Source: Pseudomonas sp. DTU12.3
GTDB taxonomy: Bacteria > Pseudomonadota > Gammaproteobacteria > Pseudomonadales > Pseudomonadaceae
Direction of reading: 5' to 3'
NCBI RefSeq assembly: GCF_004124275.1
Contig: NZ_CP027218.1
Coordinates: forward strand, 4,405,501-4,469,500
Length of the DNA: 64,000 bases
Part shown: positions 16,005 through 26,046 of the stretch, one piece after another
Numbering within the stretch: the first letter of the stretch is position 1
How the letters are laid out: each line of letters starts with the position of its first letter
Program-made: the position numbers and the translations under genes
Notes under the pieces: generated by a model
Databases searched by the model: none
What the model was told of the DNA's origin: nothing
Seen by the model: only the letters and a program-made list of their open reading frames with translations

Positions 16005-17306
16005 ATGTCCACCACCACGGGCAAAGGCAAAGCGATCTTCCGCGTTGTCAGCGGCAACTTTCTCGAAATGTTCGACTTCATGGTTTATGGCTTTTACGCC
16101 ACGGCCATCGCCAAAACCTTCTTCCCCACGGACAGTGCCTTCGCTTCGCTGATGCTTTCATTGGCCACTTTTGGTGCCGGTTTTCTGATGCGTCCGTTGG
16201 GGGCGATTTTCCTCGGCGCCTACATTGACCGTCATGGCCGTCGCCAGGGCCTGATCATTACTCTGGCGTTGATGGCTGCCGGCACGGTGCTGATCGCCTG
16301 CGTTCCGGGCTACGCCACTCTCGGCGTTGCCGCACCGCTGATCGTACTGTTTGGCCGCTTGCTGCAAGGTTTCTCGGCGGGCGTGGAGCTGGGCGGCGTG
16401 TCGGTGTACCTGGCAGAGATCGCCACACCAGGACGCAAGGGCTTTTTCGTCAGTTGGCAGTCCGCCAGCCAGCAAGCGGCCGTGGTGTTCGCTGGATTGC
16501 TCGGGGTTGGCCTCAACCATTGGCTGAGTCCGGAACAGATGGGCGACTGGGGCTGGCGCGTGCCGTTCCTGATCGGCTGCATGATTGTGCCGGTGATCTT
16601 CGTTATTCGCCGTTCGCTGGAAGAAACCCCGGAATTTCAGGCGCGGAAACATCGCCCTACCCTGCGGGAAATTGTCCGTTCGATCGGTCAGAACTTTGGC
16701 ATCGTCATCGCCGGCATGGCGCTGGTGGTGATGACCACGGTGTCCTTCTACTTGATTACCGCGTACACCCCGACGTTCGGCAAGGCTGAGCTGCACTTGT
16801 CTGACTTCGATGCGTTGCTGGTGACTGTGTGTATCGGCCTGTCGAACTTCTTCTGGCTGCCGGTGATGGGCGCGGTGTCCGACAAGATCGGGCGCAAACC
16901 CCTACTGCTGGCGGCGACGATTCTGGCGATTCTTACCGCTTACCCTGCCCTGTCGTGGCTGGTGGCGAATCCGAGCTTCAGCCATTTGCTGATCGTCGAG
17001 TTATGGCTGTCGTTCCTCTACGGCTCGTACAACGGCGCGATGGTGGTGGCACTGACCGAGATCATGCCGGTGGAAGTGCGAACGACCGGGTTCTCGCTGG
17101 CCTATAGCCTGGCGACGGCAACCTTCGGCGGGTTTACGCCGGCGGCGTGTACTTATCTGATCCATGTGCTGGATAACAAGGCTGCGCCGGGGATCTGGCT
17201 GAGTGGCGCGGCGGTGTTGGGGTTGATTGCGACGCTGGTGTTGTTCCGCGGCAATAAGCATGAACTGCGCACCGCGCAAGCGGCCATACCCGGCGGCGCT
17301 CGATAG
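16005..17306 (+). CDS. citA: Citrate-proton symporter, MFS metabolite:H+ family
   Basis: 433 residues with 12 predicted TM segments. The N-terminus GNFLEMFDFMVYGFYATAIA, the loop 2-3 motif AYIDRHGRRQGL, RLLQGFSAGVELGGVSVYL and the second-half motif AVSDKIGRKPLL closely follow the enterobacterial citrate carriers CitA/CitH. Tricarballylate (TcuC) or another tricarboxylate is a possible alternative. Only a weak ribosome binding site is visible. It is divergent from apbE across about 90 bases. A class A REPIN and a terminator follow. Confidence 0.85.
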   Translation: MSTTTGKGKAIFRVVSGNFLEMFDFMVYGFYATAIAKTFFPTDSAFASLMLSLATFGAGFLMRPLGAIFLGAYIDRHGRRQGLIITLALMAAGTVLIACVPGYATLGVAAPLIVLFGRLLQGFSAGVELGGVSVYLAEIATPGRKGFFVSWQSASQQAAVVFAGLLGVGLNHWLSPEQMGDWGWRVPFLIGCMIVPVIFVIRRSLEETPEFQARKHRPTLREIVRSIGQNFGIVIAGMALVVMTTVSFYLITAYTPTFGKAELHLSDFDALLVTVCIGLSNFFWLPVMGAVSDKIGRKPLLLAATILAILTAYPALSWLVANPSFSHLLIVELWLSFLYGSYNGAMVVALTEIMPVEVRTTGFSLAYSLATATFGGFTPAACTYLIHVLDNKAAPGIWLSGAAVLGLIATLVLFRGNKHELRTAQAAIPGGAR

Positions 17307-17308
17307 AA

Positions 17309-17395
17309 CGCTTTCGCGAGCAGGCTCGCTCCCACAGGGAATTTTCTGAGCGACACAGATCCAGTGTGGGAGCGAGCCTGCTCGCGAAGAGGCCG
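17309..17395. repeat. REPIN, class A
   Basis: Inverted REPs with core GAGCGAGCCTGCTCGCGA at 17313-17335 and 17363-17388, almost identical to the element at 449-533. Lies between convergent citA and gap. Confidence 0.9.
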
Positions 17396-17428
17396 GTACT
17401 GACAACACAGCTCTAAAAGGCACACAAA

Positions 17429-17462
17429 CAAAAACGCCCCGACCAAAGTCGGGGCGTTTTCA
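17429..17462. terminator. Bidirectional terminator between citA and gap
   Basis: Perfect stem AAAACGCCCCGAC / GTCGGGGCGTTTT with a 4-base loop, A-rich before and T-rich after. It serves both convergent genes. Confidence 0.92.
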
Positions 17463-17476
17463 TGTGCAGCTAAGGC

Positions 17477-18940
17477 TTAGCGCGGGAATGCTGGCGGGTT
17501 TACCCCGGCCATGTCTTCCATAACGCGGATCACCTGGCAGCTGTAACCGAACTCGTTGTCGTACCAGACGTACAGAACAACGCGGTTATCCTGGGTGATG
17601 GTCGCTTCAGCGTCGACCACACCGGCGTGGCGCGAACCAACGAAGTCGGTCGAAACCACTTCCTGCGAGTTAACGAAGTCGATTTGCTTGTGCAGATCGG
17701 AGTGCAGCGCCATGTAGCGCAGGTACTCGTTCATCTCTTCACGGGTAGCGGCTTTCTCAAGGTTGAGGTTGAGAATGGCCATCGACACGTTTGGCGTCGG
17801 CACACGGATCGCGTTACCGGTCAGCTTGCCGGCCAGCTCAGGCAGGGCCTTGGCAGCGGCGGTGGCAGCACCGGTCTCGGTGATCACCATGTTCAGCGCG
17901 GCGCTACGACCACGGCGATCGCCCTTGTGGAAGTTGTCGATCAGGTTCTGGTCGTTGGTGTACGAGTGAACGGTTTCGACGTGACCGTTGATGATGCCGA
18001 ACTTGTCATTCACAGCTTTCAGCACCGGCACGATGGCGTTGGTGGTGCAGGAAGCGGCGGAGACGATCTTGTCGTCAGCGGTGATTTCGCTGTGGTTGAT
18101 ACCGTGAACGATGTTCTTCAGCTTGCCTTTGCCTGGCGCGGTCAGAACAACGCGGTCGATACCCGGGCACTGCAAGTGCTGGCCCAGGCCATCGGCGTCA
18201 CGCCATACACCGGTATTGTCCACCAGCAGCGCGTCTTTGATGCCGTACTGGGTGTAATCCACTTCAGTCGGGTTCTTCGCGTAGATCACCTGGATCAGGT
18301 TACCGTTGGCGGTGATGGTGTTATTTTCTTCGTCGATGGTGATGGTGCCGTTGAACGAACCATGCACCGAATCGCGACGCAGCAGGCTGGCGCGCTTGGT
18401 CAGGTCGTTGTCGGCGCCTTTGCGCACGACGATGGCACGCAGACGCAGACCGTCGCCACCACCGGTTTTCTCGATCAGGATACGCGCCAGCAGACGACCG
18501 ATACGACCGAAGCCGTACAGCACAACGTCGGTGCCTTTACGGGCCGAAGCGTTTTGCTGGCCAACCACGTCAGCCATTTCTTCACGCACGAACTGCTCGG
18601 CGGTACGGCCGTTGCCTTCGTTGCGGAATTTGAACGCCAACTTGCCCAGATCTACCGAAGCCGCGCCGAGCTTGAGCTCGCTCATGGCTTTAAGCAGTGG
18701 GAATGTTTCGTGGACGGAGAGTTCGCTGTCGTCGGAAGAACGGTGACGCGCAAAGCGGTGAGCTTTGAGAATCGCGATGACAGACTGGTTGATCAGGCTG
18801 CGGCCATAGATCGAGCTCACCACGTTGTTATTGCGGTAGAGCTGACCGATAAGCGGAATCATCGCTTCTGCGAGAGCTTCACGGTCGATCCATTCACCAA
18901 GACACTGGTCGGGCTTCTGAGTCACGGTAACCTTCCACAT
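17477..18940 (-). CDS. gapB: Glyceraldehyde-3-phosphate dehydrogenase, long form
   Basis: 487 residues, about 150 longer than classic GapA. The extra N-terminal part (1-135) is helical and contains LIGQLYRNNNVVSSIYGRSL. The catalytic part begins at VVLYGFGRIGRLLARILIE (NAD(P)-binding glycine motif), has nucleophile C298 in AASCTTNAIVP, and the family end segment WYDNEFGYSCQVI. It interconverts glyceraldehyde-3-phosphate and 1,3-bisphosphoglycerate. The long form is known in pseudomonads and is thought to serve gluconeogenic growth; the exact symbol (gapB) is a family-based guess. Divergent from mfd. Confidence 0.88.
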   Translation of the reverse strand: MWKVTVTQKPDQCLGEWIDREALAEAMIPLIGQLYRNNNVVSSIYGRSLINQSVIAILKAHRFARHRSSDDSELSVHETFPLLKAMSELKLGAASVDLGKLAFKFRNEGNGRTAEQFVREEMADVVGQQNASARKGTDVVLYGFGRIGRLLARILIEKTGGGDGLRLRAIVVRKGADNDLTKRASLLRRDSVHGSFNGTITIDEENNTITANGNLIQVIYAKNPTEVDYTQYGIKDALLVDNTGVWRDADGLGQHLQCPGIDRVVLTAPGKGKLKNIVHGINHSEITADDKIVSAASCTTNAIVPVLKAVNDKFGIINGHVETVHSYTNDQNLIDNFHKGDRRGRSAALNMVITETGAATAAAKALPELAGKLTGNAIRVPTPNVSMAILNLNLEKAATREEMNEYLRYMALHSDLHKQIDFVNSQEVVSTDFVGSRHAGVVDAEATITQDNRVVLYVWYDNEFGYSCQVIRVMEDMAGVNPPAFPR

Positions 18941-19294
18941 GTAGGGGCAGAAAAAAGGGGCTACATTATGCCGCCGACAACCTCATTCAGCAATGCGCGC
19001 TTGTCGCGAAATCGGTAACAAAATTCCTTTCAAAAAAATCACGCCTCGCGCCAGCCCAGTAAATACGCGGCTTCCAGCGCAGTCAATTTTTCGTCGACTG
19101 TTAGACGATGTCTGTAACCCTCCGTAACACGAGCCAATTTCGGCACTACATAATCGCTAAAAAACGCCTGCTTTTTATGGTTACCACTACATTTCGCCGA
19201 AACAGCGAAGATAGACACAGTCTGCAACTGACAGGTGACACCGGACGCCGCTACAATTACCGACTTTGTCGCAAAGCCTGGAGCTCAACCTTCC

Positions 19295-22200
19295 GTGCCC
19301 GTTCTGCGTCTACCGCTACTCCCTGCCGAGGCAGGTAAACAGCATTGGGGCAATTTGCCCGGTGCTGCCCTCAGTCTGGCGATTGCCGAGGCTGCCAGCG
19401 CTGCCAAGCGCTTCACCCTGCTACTGACCGCCGACAGCCAGAGCGCTGAACGACTGGAACAGGAGCTGAGTTTCTTCGCCCCGGATTTGCCCGTTCTGCA
19501 TTTCCCCGACTGGGAAACCCTGCCGTACGACCTGTTCTCGCCGCACCAGGACATCATTTCCCAGCGCATCGCCAGCTTATATAGGCTGCCGGAACTGGCG
19601 CATGGCGTACTGGTGGTGCCGATCACCACCGCCCTGCATCGTCTGGCGCCGACCAAATTCCTGCTCGGCAGCAGTCTGGTACTCGATGTCGGCCAGAAAC
19701 TCGACGTTGAACAGATGCGCTCGCGGCTCGAAGCCAGCGGCTACCGCTACGTCGACACGGTTTATGAGCACGGCGAGTTCACCGTGCGTGGCGCATTGAT
19801 CGACCTGTTCCCGATGGGCAGCAAACTGCCCTATCGCATCGACCTGTTCGATGACGAAATCGAAACCCTGCGTACATTCGATCCGGAAAACCAGCGCTCG
19901 ATCGACAAGGTCGAATCGGTCAAGCTGCTACCGGCACGCGAATTTCCGTTGCAGAAAGACGCAGTCACCCGTTTCAAGGCACGTTTCCGCGAGCGTTTCG
20001 ACGTCGACTTCCGGCGCTGCCCGATCTTTCAGGATCTGAGCAGCGGGATTACCCCGGCCGGCATCGAGTACTACCTGCCGCTGTTCTTCGACGAAACCTC
20101 GACCCTGTTCGATTACCTGCCGCAGGACACGCAAGTGTTCTCGCTGCCGGGCATCGAGCAAGCGGCCGAAAATTTCTGGAACGATGTGCGTAATCGCTAT
20201 GAAGAGCGCCGCGTCGATCCATCGCGTCCTTTATTGCCACCCGCTGAATTGTTCCTGCCGGTGGAAGACTGCTTCGCGCGCTTGAAGAGCTGGCCGCGCG
20301 TGGTCGCCAGCCAACAGGACGTCGAAAGCGGTGCCGGGCGCGAGCGCTTCCCGGCGCAAGCCCTGCCGAATCTGGCGATCGAGGCCAAAGCCACGCAACC
20401 GCTGGCGGCACTGGCCGGATTCCTCGACGAATTCCCTGGGCGCGTGCTGTTCACCGCCGAATCCGCTGGGCGTCGCGAAGTGCTGCTGGAGTTGCTCGAG
20501 CGCCTGAAGCTGCGGCCGAAAACCGTCGACAGCTGGCCGGACTTCGTTGCGAGCAAGGATCGCCTGGCGATCACTATTGCGCCGCTCGACGAAGGCCTGA
20601 TGCTCGACGAACCGGCGCTGGCACTGGTCGCCGAAAGTCCGCTGTTCGGCCAGCGCGTGATGCAGCGTCGCCGTCGCGAGAAGCGTGCCGATGGCAACAA
20701 CGATGCGGTGATCAAGAACCTGACCGAGTTGCGCGAAGGCGCGCCGGTGGTGCATATCGATCACGGCGTCGGCCGCTACCTCGGCCTGACCATTCTGGAA
20801 ATCGACGATCAGGCCGCCGAATTCCTCACCCTCGAATACGCCGAGAACGCCAAGCTCTACGTGCCGGTGGCCAACCTGCATCTGATCGCGCGCTACACCG
20901 GCAGCGACGATGCACTGGCGCCGCTGCACCGCCTCGGCTCCGAGACCTGGCAGAAAGCCAAGCGCAAAGCCGCCGAACAAGTGCGTGACGTTGCCGCTGA
21001 ACTGCTTGACATCTATGCCCGTCGTGCCGCTCGCGAAGGTTATGCGTTCGCCGACCCGAAAGCCGATTACGCAACGTTCAGCGCTGGTTTCCCGTTCGAA
21101 GAAACCCCGGATCAACAAACCACCATCGAAGCCGTGCGCGCCGACATGCTCGCGCCGAAACCGATGGATCGACTGGTCTGCGGCGACGTCGGTTTCGGCA
21201 AGACCGAAGTGGCCATGCGCGCGGCGTTTATTGCCGTGCACGGCGGTCGTCAGGTAGCGATTCTGGTGCCGACCACCCTGCTCGCCCAGCAGCACTACAA
21301 CAGTTTCCGCGACCGCTTCGCCGACTGGCCGGTGACTGTCGAAGTGATGAGCCGCTTCAAGTCGACCAAGGAAGTCAATGCGGCGATCGCCGACCTGGCG
21401 GAAGGCAAGATCGACATCGTCATCGGCACGCACAAACTGCTGTCCGACGATGTGAAGATCAAAAACCTCGGGCTGGTGATCATCGACGAAGAACACCGCT
21501 TCGGTGTGCGTCAGAAAGAACAGCTCAAGGCCCTGCGCAGCGAAGTAGACATCCTCACGCTGACCGCCACACCGATTCCGCGCACGCTGAACATGGCGGT
21601 GTCGGGCATGCGCGATCTGTCGATCATTGCCACGCCGCCAGCGCGACGCCTGTCGGTGCGCACTTTCGTCATGGAGCAGAACAAGAGCACGGTCAAAGAG
21701 GCTCTGCTCCGCGAACTGCTGCGCGGCGGTCAGGTTTACTACTTGCACAACGATGTGAAAACCATCGAGAAATGCGCCGCCGATCTCGCCGAGCTGGTGC
21801 CGGAAGCCCGCATCGGCATCGGTCACGGACAGATGCGCGAACGCGAACTCGAACAGGTGATGAGCGACTTCTATCACAAGCGTTTCAACGTGCTGATCGC
21901 CTCGACCATCATCGAGACCGGCATCGACGTGCCGAGCGCCAACACCATCATCATCGAGCGCGCCGACAAGTTTGGCCTGGCACAACTGCACCAATTGCGT
22001 GGTCGTGTCGGCCGCAGTCACCACCAGGCTTACGCGTACCTGCTGACGCCGCCGCGCCAGCAAATCACTTCGGACGCAGAAAAACGTCTGGAGGCGATCG
22101 CCAATACCCAGGATCTCGGGGCGGGTTTCGTGCTCGCGACCAACGACCTGGAAATCCGTGGCGCCGGCGAACTGCTCGGCGATGGCCAGAGCGGTCAGAT

Positions 22201-22744
22201 TCAGGCTGTGGGCTTCACGCTGTACATGGAAATGCTCGAACGCGCGGTGAAATCAATCCGTAAGGGCGAGCAGCCGAACCTCGACCAGCCGCTCGGCGGT
22301 GGCCCGGAAGTCAACCTGCGGGTGCCGGCACTGATTCCGGAAGACTATCTGCCTGACGTTCACGCGCGCCTGATCCTGTACAAGCGCATCGCTTCGGCCA
22401 CCGACGAGGAAGGCCTGAAGGATCTGCAAGTCGAGATGATCGACCGTTTCGGCCTGCTGCCTGAGCCGACCAAAAACCTGGTGCGCATCACTGCATTGAA
22501 GTTGCAGGCTGAACAGTTGGGTATCAAGAAGGTCGACGGAGGGCCGCAAGGTGGACGAATCGAGTTCGCGGCGCAGACGCCGGTCGACCCGATGACCCTG
22601 ATCAAACTGATCCAGAGCCAGCCAAAACGCTACAAATTCGAAGGCGCCACGATGTTTAAATTCCAGGTGCCGATGGAACGCCCGGAAGAGCGCTTTAATA
22701 CTGTAGAGGCGCTGTTCGAGCGCCTCATCCCGAAAACTGTTTGA
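19295..22744 (+). CDS. mfd: Transcription-repair coupling factor Mfd
   Basis: Mfd removes RNA polymerase stalled at DNA damage and recruits UvrA. I chose the GTG at 19295 (1149 residues), because VPVLRLPLLPAEAGKQHWG matches the family start and GGAG lies about 11 bases upstream. Another GTG at 19235 would add 20 residues. Domains: UvrB-homology region (about 1-340), RNA polymerase interaction domain (about 480-560, VVHIDHGVGRYLGL), RecG-like translocase with Walker A DVGFGKTEVA, DEEH box, SAT-type TATPIP, the helicase C domain with RGRVGRS, and the C-terminal TRCF domain. Confidence 0.96.
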   Translation: MPVLRLPLLPAEAGKQHWGNLPGAALSLAIAEAASAAKRFTLLLTADSQSAERLEQELSFFAPDLPVLHFPDWETLPYDLFSPHQDIISQRIASLYRLPELAHGVLVVPITTALHRLAPTKFLLGSSLVLDVGQKLDVEQMRSRLEASGYRYVDTVYEHGEFTVRGALIDLFPMGSKLPYRIDLFDDEIETLRTFDPENQRSIDKVESVKLLPAREFPLQKDAVTRFKARFRERFDVDFRRCPIFQDLSSGITPAGIEYYLPLFFDETSTLFDYLPQDTQVFSLPGIEQAAENFWNDVRNRYEERRVDPSRPLLPPAELFLPVEDCFARLKSWPRVVASQQDVESGAGRERFPAQALPNLAIEAKATQPLAALAGFLDEFPGRVLFTAESAGRREVLLELLERLKLRPKTVDSWPDFVASKDRLAITIAPLDEGLMLDEPALALVAESPLFGQRVMQRRRREKRADGNNDAVIKNLTELREGAPVVHIDHGVGRYLGLTILEIDDQAAEFLTLEYAENAKLYVPVANLHLIARYTGSDDALAPLHRLGSETWQKAKRKAAEQVRDVAAELLDIYARRAAREGYAFADPKADYATFSAGFPFEETPDQQTTIEAVRADMLAPKPMDRLVCGDVGFGKTEVAMRAAFIAVHGGRQVAILVPTTLLAQQHYNSFRDRFADWPVTVEVMSRFKSTKEVNAAIADLAEGKIDIVIGTHKLLSDDVKIKNLGLVIIDEEHRFGVRQKEQLKALRSEVDILTLTATPIPRTLNMAVSGMRDLSIIATPPARRLSVRTFVMEQNKSTVKEALLRELLRGGQVYYLHNDVKTIEKCAADLAELVPEARIGIGHGQMRERELEQVMSDFYHKRFNVLIASTIIETGIDVPSANTIIIERADKFGLAQLHQLRGRVGRSHHQAYAYLLTPPRQQITSDAEKRLEAIANTQDLGAGFVLATNDLEIRGAGELLGDGQSGQIQAVGFTLYMEMLERAVKSIRKGEQPNLDQPLGGGPEVNLRVPALIPEDYLPDVHARLILYKRIASATDEEGLKDLQVEMIDRFGLLPEPTKNLVRITALKLQAEQLGIKKVDGGPQGGRIEFAAQTPVDPMTLIKLIQSQPKRYKFEGATMFKFQVPMERPEERFNTVEALFERLIPKTV

Positions 22745-22754
22745 AGGACGCCGC

Positions 22755-23321
22755 ATGCGCCTGTTTCGCTCACTGACTTTGCTACTGACTTTGGTAGCAC
22801 CTACGGCGTTTGCCGATGACCTGTATCAGGTCGAGATGATTCTGGTGCGCCAGAACGCTGTGCCGGCGATTGTCAGCCGCGCAGCACCGGAAGACTGGGC
22901 CGTCGGCGCCCAGCGCTTGGCTGAGAACAGCACGCGGACACCGGCGCTCAATGATGTCGCCAGCAAACTCACCGCCAGCGGCGAGTACAGCGTGCTGATG
23001 CACAAGGCCTGGCAACAGACCCTCGGCGAAGCACCGGCGAAAGTCGCGGTCAGTGACGGCAAGGAGCAGTTCGGCCAGTTCCCGATCGAAGGCACGCTGG
23101 AGCTGAAGCTCGGACGCTTCACCGATGTCGCCGCCGACTTCTGGGTCAATCAGCTCGACGCCAATGGCCTGGTCACCGCCAGTGAACGCCTGAAACAGGA
23201 CAGCCACACCAAGAATGGCCAGCTCAACTACCTCGACAACGGCCACCTGGCGTTGCTGATCAAGATCACTTCCCTGACCGCACCTGCGCCACGGGAAGCG
23301 CCTGAAGCGATTCCGGACTGA
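22755..23321 (+). CDS. CsiV family exported protein
   Basis: 188 residues with a signal peptide (about 1-20, ending PTAFA) and the start of the mature chain DDLYQVEMILVRQ, the conserved opening of the CsiV family. There are no membrane segments beyond the signal. It begins 10 bases after the mfd stop and so is probably co-transcribed with mfd, as in P. aeruginosa (PA3003). CsiV was described as a periplasmic partner in V. cholerae stress and amino-acid signalling. Whether this homologue acts similarly is unknown. Confidence 0.75.
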   Translation: MRLFRSLTLLLTLVAPTAFADDLYQVEMILVRQNAVPAIVSRAAPEDWAVGAQRLAENSTRTPALNDVASKLTASGEYSVLMHKAWQQTLGEAPAKVAVSDGKEQFGQFPIEGTLELKLGRFTDVAADFWVNQLDANGLVTASERLKQDSHTKNGQLNYLDNGHLALLIKITSLTAPAPREAPEAIPD

Positions 23322-23332
23322 TCGAAGTCCTT

Positions 23333-26023
23333 ATGAACCCGCCGCTGAGTAAACCGTTGGCACCCTCCTGGGTCAGCCGATTCAAGGAACAGAGCCTGGA
23401 GCGTGGCCGCCGCTACGCCCTGGAAAACCGGGTACGCATCGCTCAGGTCGGCGATGCAACCATCACCGCCAGTTGCGAAGGCTCTGGCGGTAACGTTTAC
23501 CGCCAGACCATTCACCTGCGCGAGTCAGCCAAAGGCACTCTGCTGTTGGTCGATGCCGGTTGCACCTGCCCGGTTCGCACCAATTGCAAACACTGCGCAG
23601 CGGTGTTGCTGAAAGTTCAGGAAACCCTCGACTACCCCGCCGCCGCCAAAGATGCCGAACTGCTGGAAAAACTCCAGGCAGTGCTGGAAAATCGCGGCCC
23701 GAAAGCACCGCCGCAAGTGCTGGTCGATAACGTTCAGCCAATGCCGCGCCTGTGGCTGGCCAGTGTCGAGTTCAGCGCTTTCGAACCGCGCAACGGCAAG
23801 ATGCAGCGCTACATCCAGCATCGTGCGGCGCTATCGTTCAGTTATCTGGACGAATACGTCAGCGGGCAGAAGAACAGTGACATCCTGATCCGCCAGGAAA
23901 CCCAGACGCTGCGGATAAAACGTCACCCGGATGTCGAACAGTCCTACCGCGAACAGTTACGAATCCTTGGCTTTCGCATCGCTACGCGACAGAGCAAAGC
24001 CCTGCCGGAAAGTGCCGGCGAGCTGTATGAGATGGTCAACGACAGCGCGTGGCTGACGTTCACTCTCAACGATCTGCCGAAGCTGCGCACCCAAGGCTGG
24101 GAATTGCAGATTGACGAAGAGTTCGGCTTTGACCTGACCGCTGTGGATGACTGGTACGCCACAGTCGAACAGGCACCGGAACGTGACTGGTTCGATCTGG
24201 AGTTGGGGATCATCGTCAACGGTGAACGCCTGAGTTTGCTGCCGATCCTGCTCAACCTGATGCGCTCGCACGCGGAGATTCTCAACCCGGAACGTCTTGC
24301 GCGCCGTCGTGATGACGAGCTGATTCTGGTCAACGTCCCGCAACGCAACAGCGAGCACGGGCCATTGCAGGTGGCATTGCCGTTGGGCCGGTTGAAACCG
24401 GTGCTGATGACCCTCGGCGAGTTCTATTTGCAGGAGCCGGGCGAAACCACTTTGCGCCTGAGCAAGGCCGACGCCATACGCCTGAACTCGCTGGAAGGCA
24501 TTCCGCTCCTGTGGGAGGGTGGCGAGCAGATTCGCACCTTCGCCCAACGCCTGCGCGACATTCGTGATTTCAGCGTTGAAGCGCCGGAAGGCTTGAATGC
24601 GACGCTGCGCCCGTATCAGCTTGAAGGCTTGAGCTGGATGCAGTCGCTGCGGCAACTGGAAGTCGGCGGGATTCTCGCGGATGACATGGGTCTGGGCAAA
24701 ACCCTACAGACCCTGGCGCATATTCTCAGTGAGAAAATCGCCGGTCGCCTCGATCGCCCTTGCATGGTGGTGATGCCGACCAGTCTGATTCCGAACTGGC
24801 TGGATGAAGCGGCGCATTTCACACCGCAGTTGAACGTGGTCGCGCTGTACGGCGCCACTCGCAAGAAGCACTTCGACAATCTGGCTGATTTCGACCTGAT
24901 TCTCACCACCTACGCGCTGCTGCCCAAGGACGTCGAACGTTTGGCAAAGCAGCCGCTGCATGTGCTGGTGCTGGATGAGGCGCAGTACATCAAGAACCCG
25001 AACAGCAAAGCGGCGCAGGCAGCGCGCGAGCTGAATGCGCGTCAGCGCCTGTGCCTGAGTGGTACACCGCTGGAAAACCACCTGGGTGAGCTGTGGTCGC
25101 TGTTTCACTTCCTGCTGCCGGGCTGGCTTGGCGACGTAAAAAGCTTCAACGCCGATTACCGCGTGCCGATTGAAAAGCGCGGCAGCGAAGTCCGGCTTCA
25201 GCACCTCAACGGCCGGATCAAACCGTTTCTGCTACGTCGCACCAAGGAACAGGTCGCTACCGAGTTGCCGCCGAAAACCGAGATCATCCACTGGGTCGAT
25301 CTCAACGAAGCGCAGCGCGACGTGTACGAAACCATGCGCCTGGCGATGGACAAGAAAGTCCGCGACGAGATCACCCGCAAGGGTGTCGCGCGCAGCCAGA
25401 TCATCATTCTTGAAGCGCTGTTGAAACTGCGTCAGGTCTGCTGCGATCTGCGCCTGGTCAACGACGCCACCCTGCCCGCGCGCGGCAGTACGTCCGGCAA
25501 GCTCGACAGTTTGATGGAGATGCTTGAAGAGTTATTCGAGGAAGGCCGAAGGATTCTGCTGTTTTCGCAGTTCACCTCGATGCTGTCATTGATTGAAGAC
25601 GAGCTGAAAAAGCGCAATGTCTCCTACGCGTTGCTGACCGGCCAAACCCGCGATCGGCGTACGCCGGTGAAGGAATTCCAGAGCGGCAAGCGTCAGATAT
25701 TTCTGATCAGTCTGAAGGCCGGTGGTGTTGGCCTGAATCTGACCGAAGCGGATACGGTGATTCACTACGACCCGTGGTGGAACCCGGCGACCGAGAATCA
25801 GGCGACGGACCGCGCTTACCGAATTGGTCAGGAGAAACCGGTGTTCGTCTACAAGATGATTGCCCGGGGCACGGTGGAAGAGAAGATTCAGCATCTGCAG
25901 AAGGAAAAATCCGACTTGGCGGCGGGCGTGCTGGATGGGCGCAAGGCCGGGGACTGGAAGTTGCAGAGTGATGATATTGAAGCGTTGTTTGCGCCGTTGC
26001 CGGACAAGCTCGAGAAGCGTTGA
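23333..26023 (+). CDS. SNF2-family DEAD/DEAH helicase with SWIM zinc finger
   Basis: 896 residues. A SWIM zinc-binding motif (C77-x-C79-x5-C85-x-H87) lies near the N-terminus. A bacterial SNF2-associated region follows to about residue 420. The ATPase core then has motif I DDMGLGKTLQT (about 449), DEAQ box LVLDEAQYIKN (about 545), motif III LSGTPLENHLGELWS, and the C-terminal lobe LLFSQFTSM, LKAGGVGLNLTEADTVI and TDRAYRIGQEK. It probably translocates on double-stranded DNA and remodels protein-DNA complexes. It sits between csiV and the nagZ operon, a place where I recall no such gene in P. aeruginosa. Confidence 0.88.
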   Translation: MNPPLSKPLAPSWVSRFKEQSLERGRRYALENRVRIAQVGDATITASCEGSGGNVYRQTIHLRESAKGTLLLVDAGCTCPVRTNCKHCAAVLLKVQETLDYPAAAKDAELLEKLQAVLENRGPKAPPQVLVDNVQPMPRLWLASVEFSAFEPRNGKMQRYIQHRAALSFSYLDEYVSGQKNSDILIRQETQTLRIKRHPDVEQSYREQLRILGFRIATRQSKALPESAGELYEMVNDSAWLTFTLNDLPKLRTQGWELQIDEEFGFDLTAVDDWYATVEQAPERDWFDLELGIIVNGERLSLLPILLNLMRSHAEILNPERLARRRDDELILVNVPQRNSEHGPLQVALPLGRLKPVLMTLGEFYLQEPGETTLRLSKADAIRLNSLEGIPLLWEGGEQIRTFAQRLRDIRDFSVEAPEGLNATLRPYQLEGLSWMQSLRQLEVGGILADDMGLGKTLQTLAHILSEKIAGRLDRPCMVVMPTSLIPNWLDEAAHFTPQLNVVALYGATRKKHFDNLADFDLILTTYALLPKDVERLAKQPLHVLVLDEAQYIKNPNSKAAQAARELNARQRLCLSGTPLENHLGELWSLFHFLLPGWLGDVKSFNADYRVPIEKRGSEVRLQHLNGRIKPFLLRRTKEQVATELPPKTEIIHWVDLNEAQRDVYETMRLAMDKKVRDEITRKGVARSQIIILEALLKLRQVCCDLRLVNDATLPARGSTSGKLDSLMEMLEELFEEGRRILLFSQFTSMLSLIEDELKKRNVSYALLTGQTRDRRTPVKEFQSGKRQIFLISLKAGGVGLNLTEADTVIHYDPWWNPATENQATDRAYRIGQEKPVFVYKMIARGTVEEKIQHLQKEKSDLAAGVLDGRKAGDWKLQSDDIEALFAPLPDKLEKR

Positions 26024-26046
26024 GATCTTTTTCGTCTGTTAGATAG

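Noticed and set aside
17627..19018. Plus-strand frame opposite gap
   Set aside because: Antisense shadow of the GAPDH gene.
19039..19227. 62-codon minus-strand frame between gap and mfd
   Set aside because: Only a TTG start, no ribosome site, no recognised family; it overlaps the divergent promoter region. The C-terminal part looks protein-like, but support is too weak.
20231..22063. Long minus-strand frame opposite mfd
   Set aside because: Antisense shadow; lacks a ribosome site and known domains, while mfd is unambiguous.
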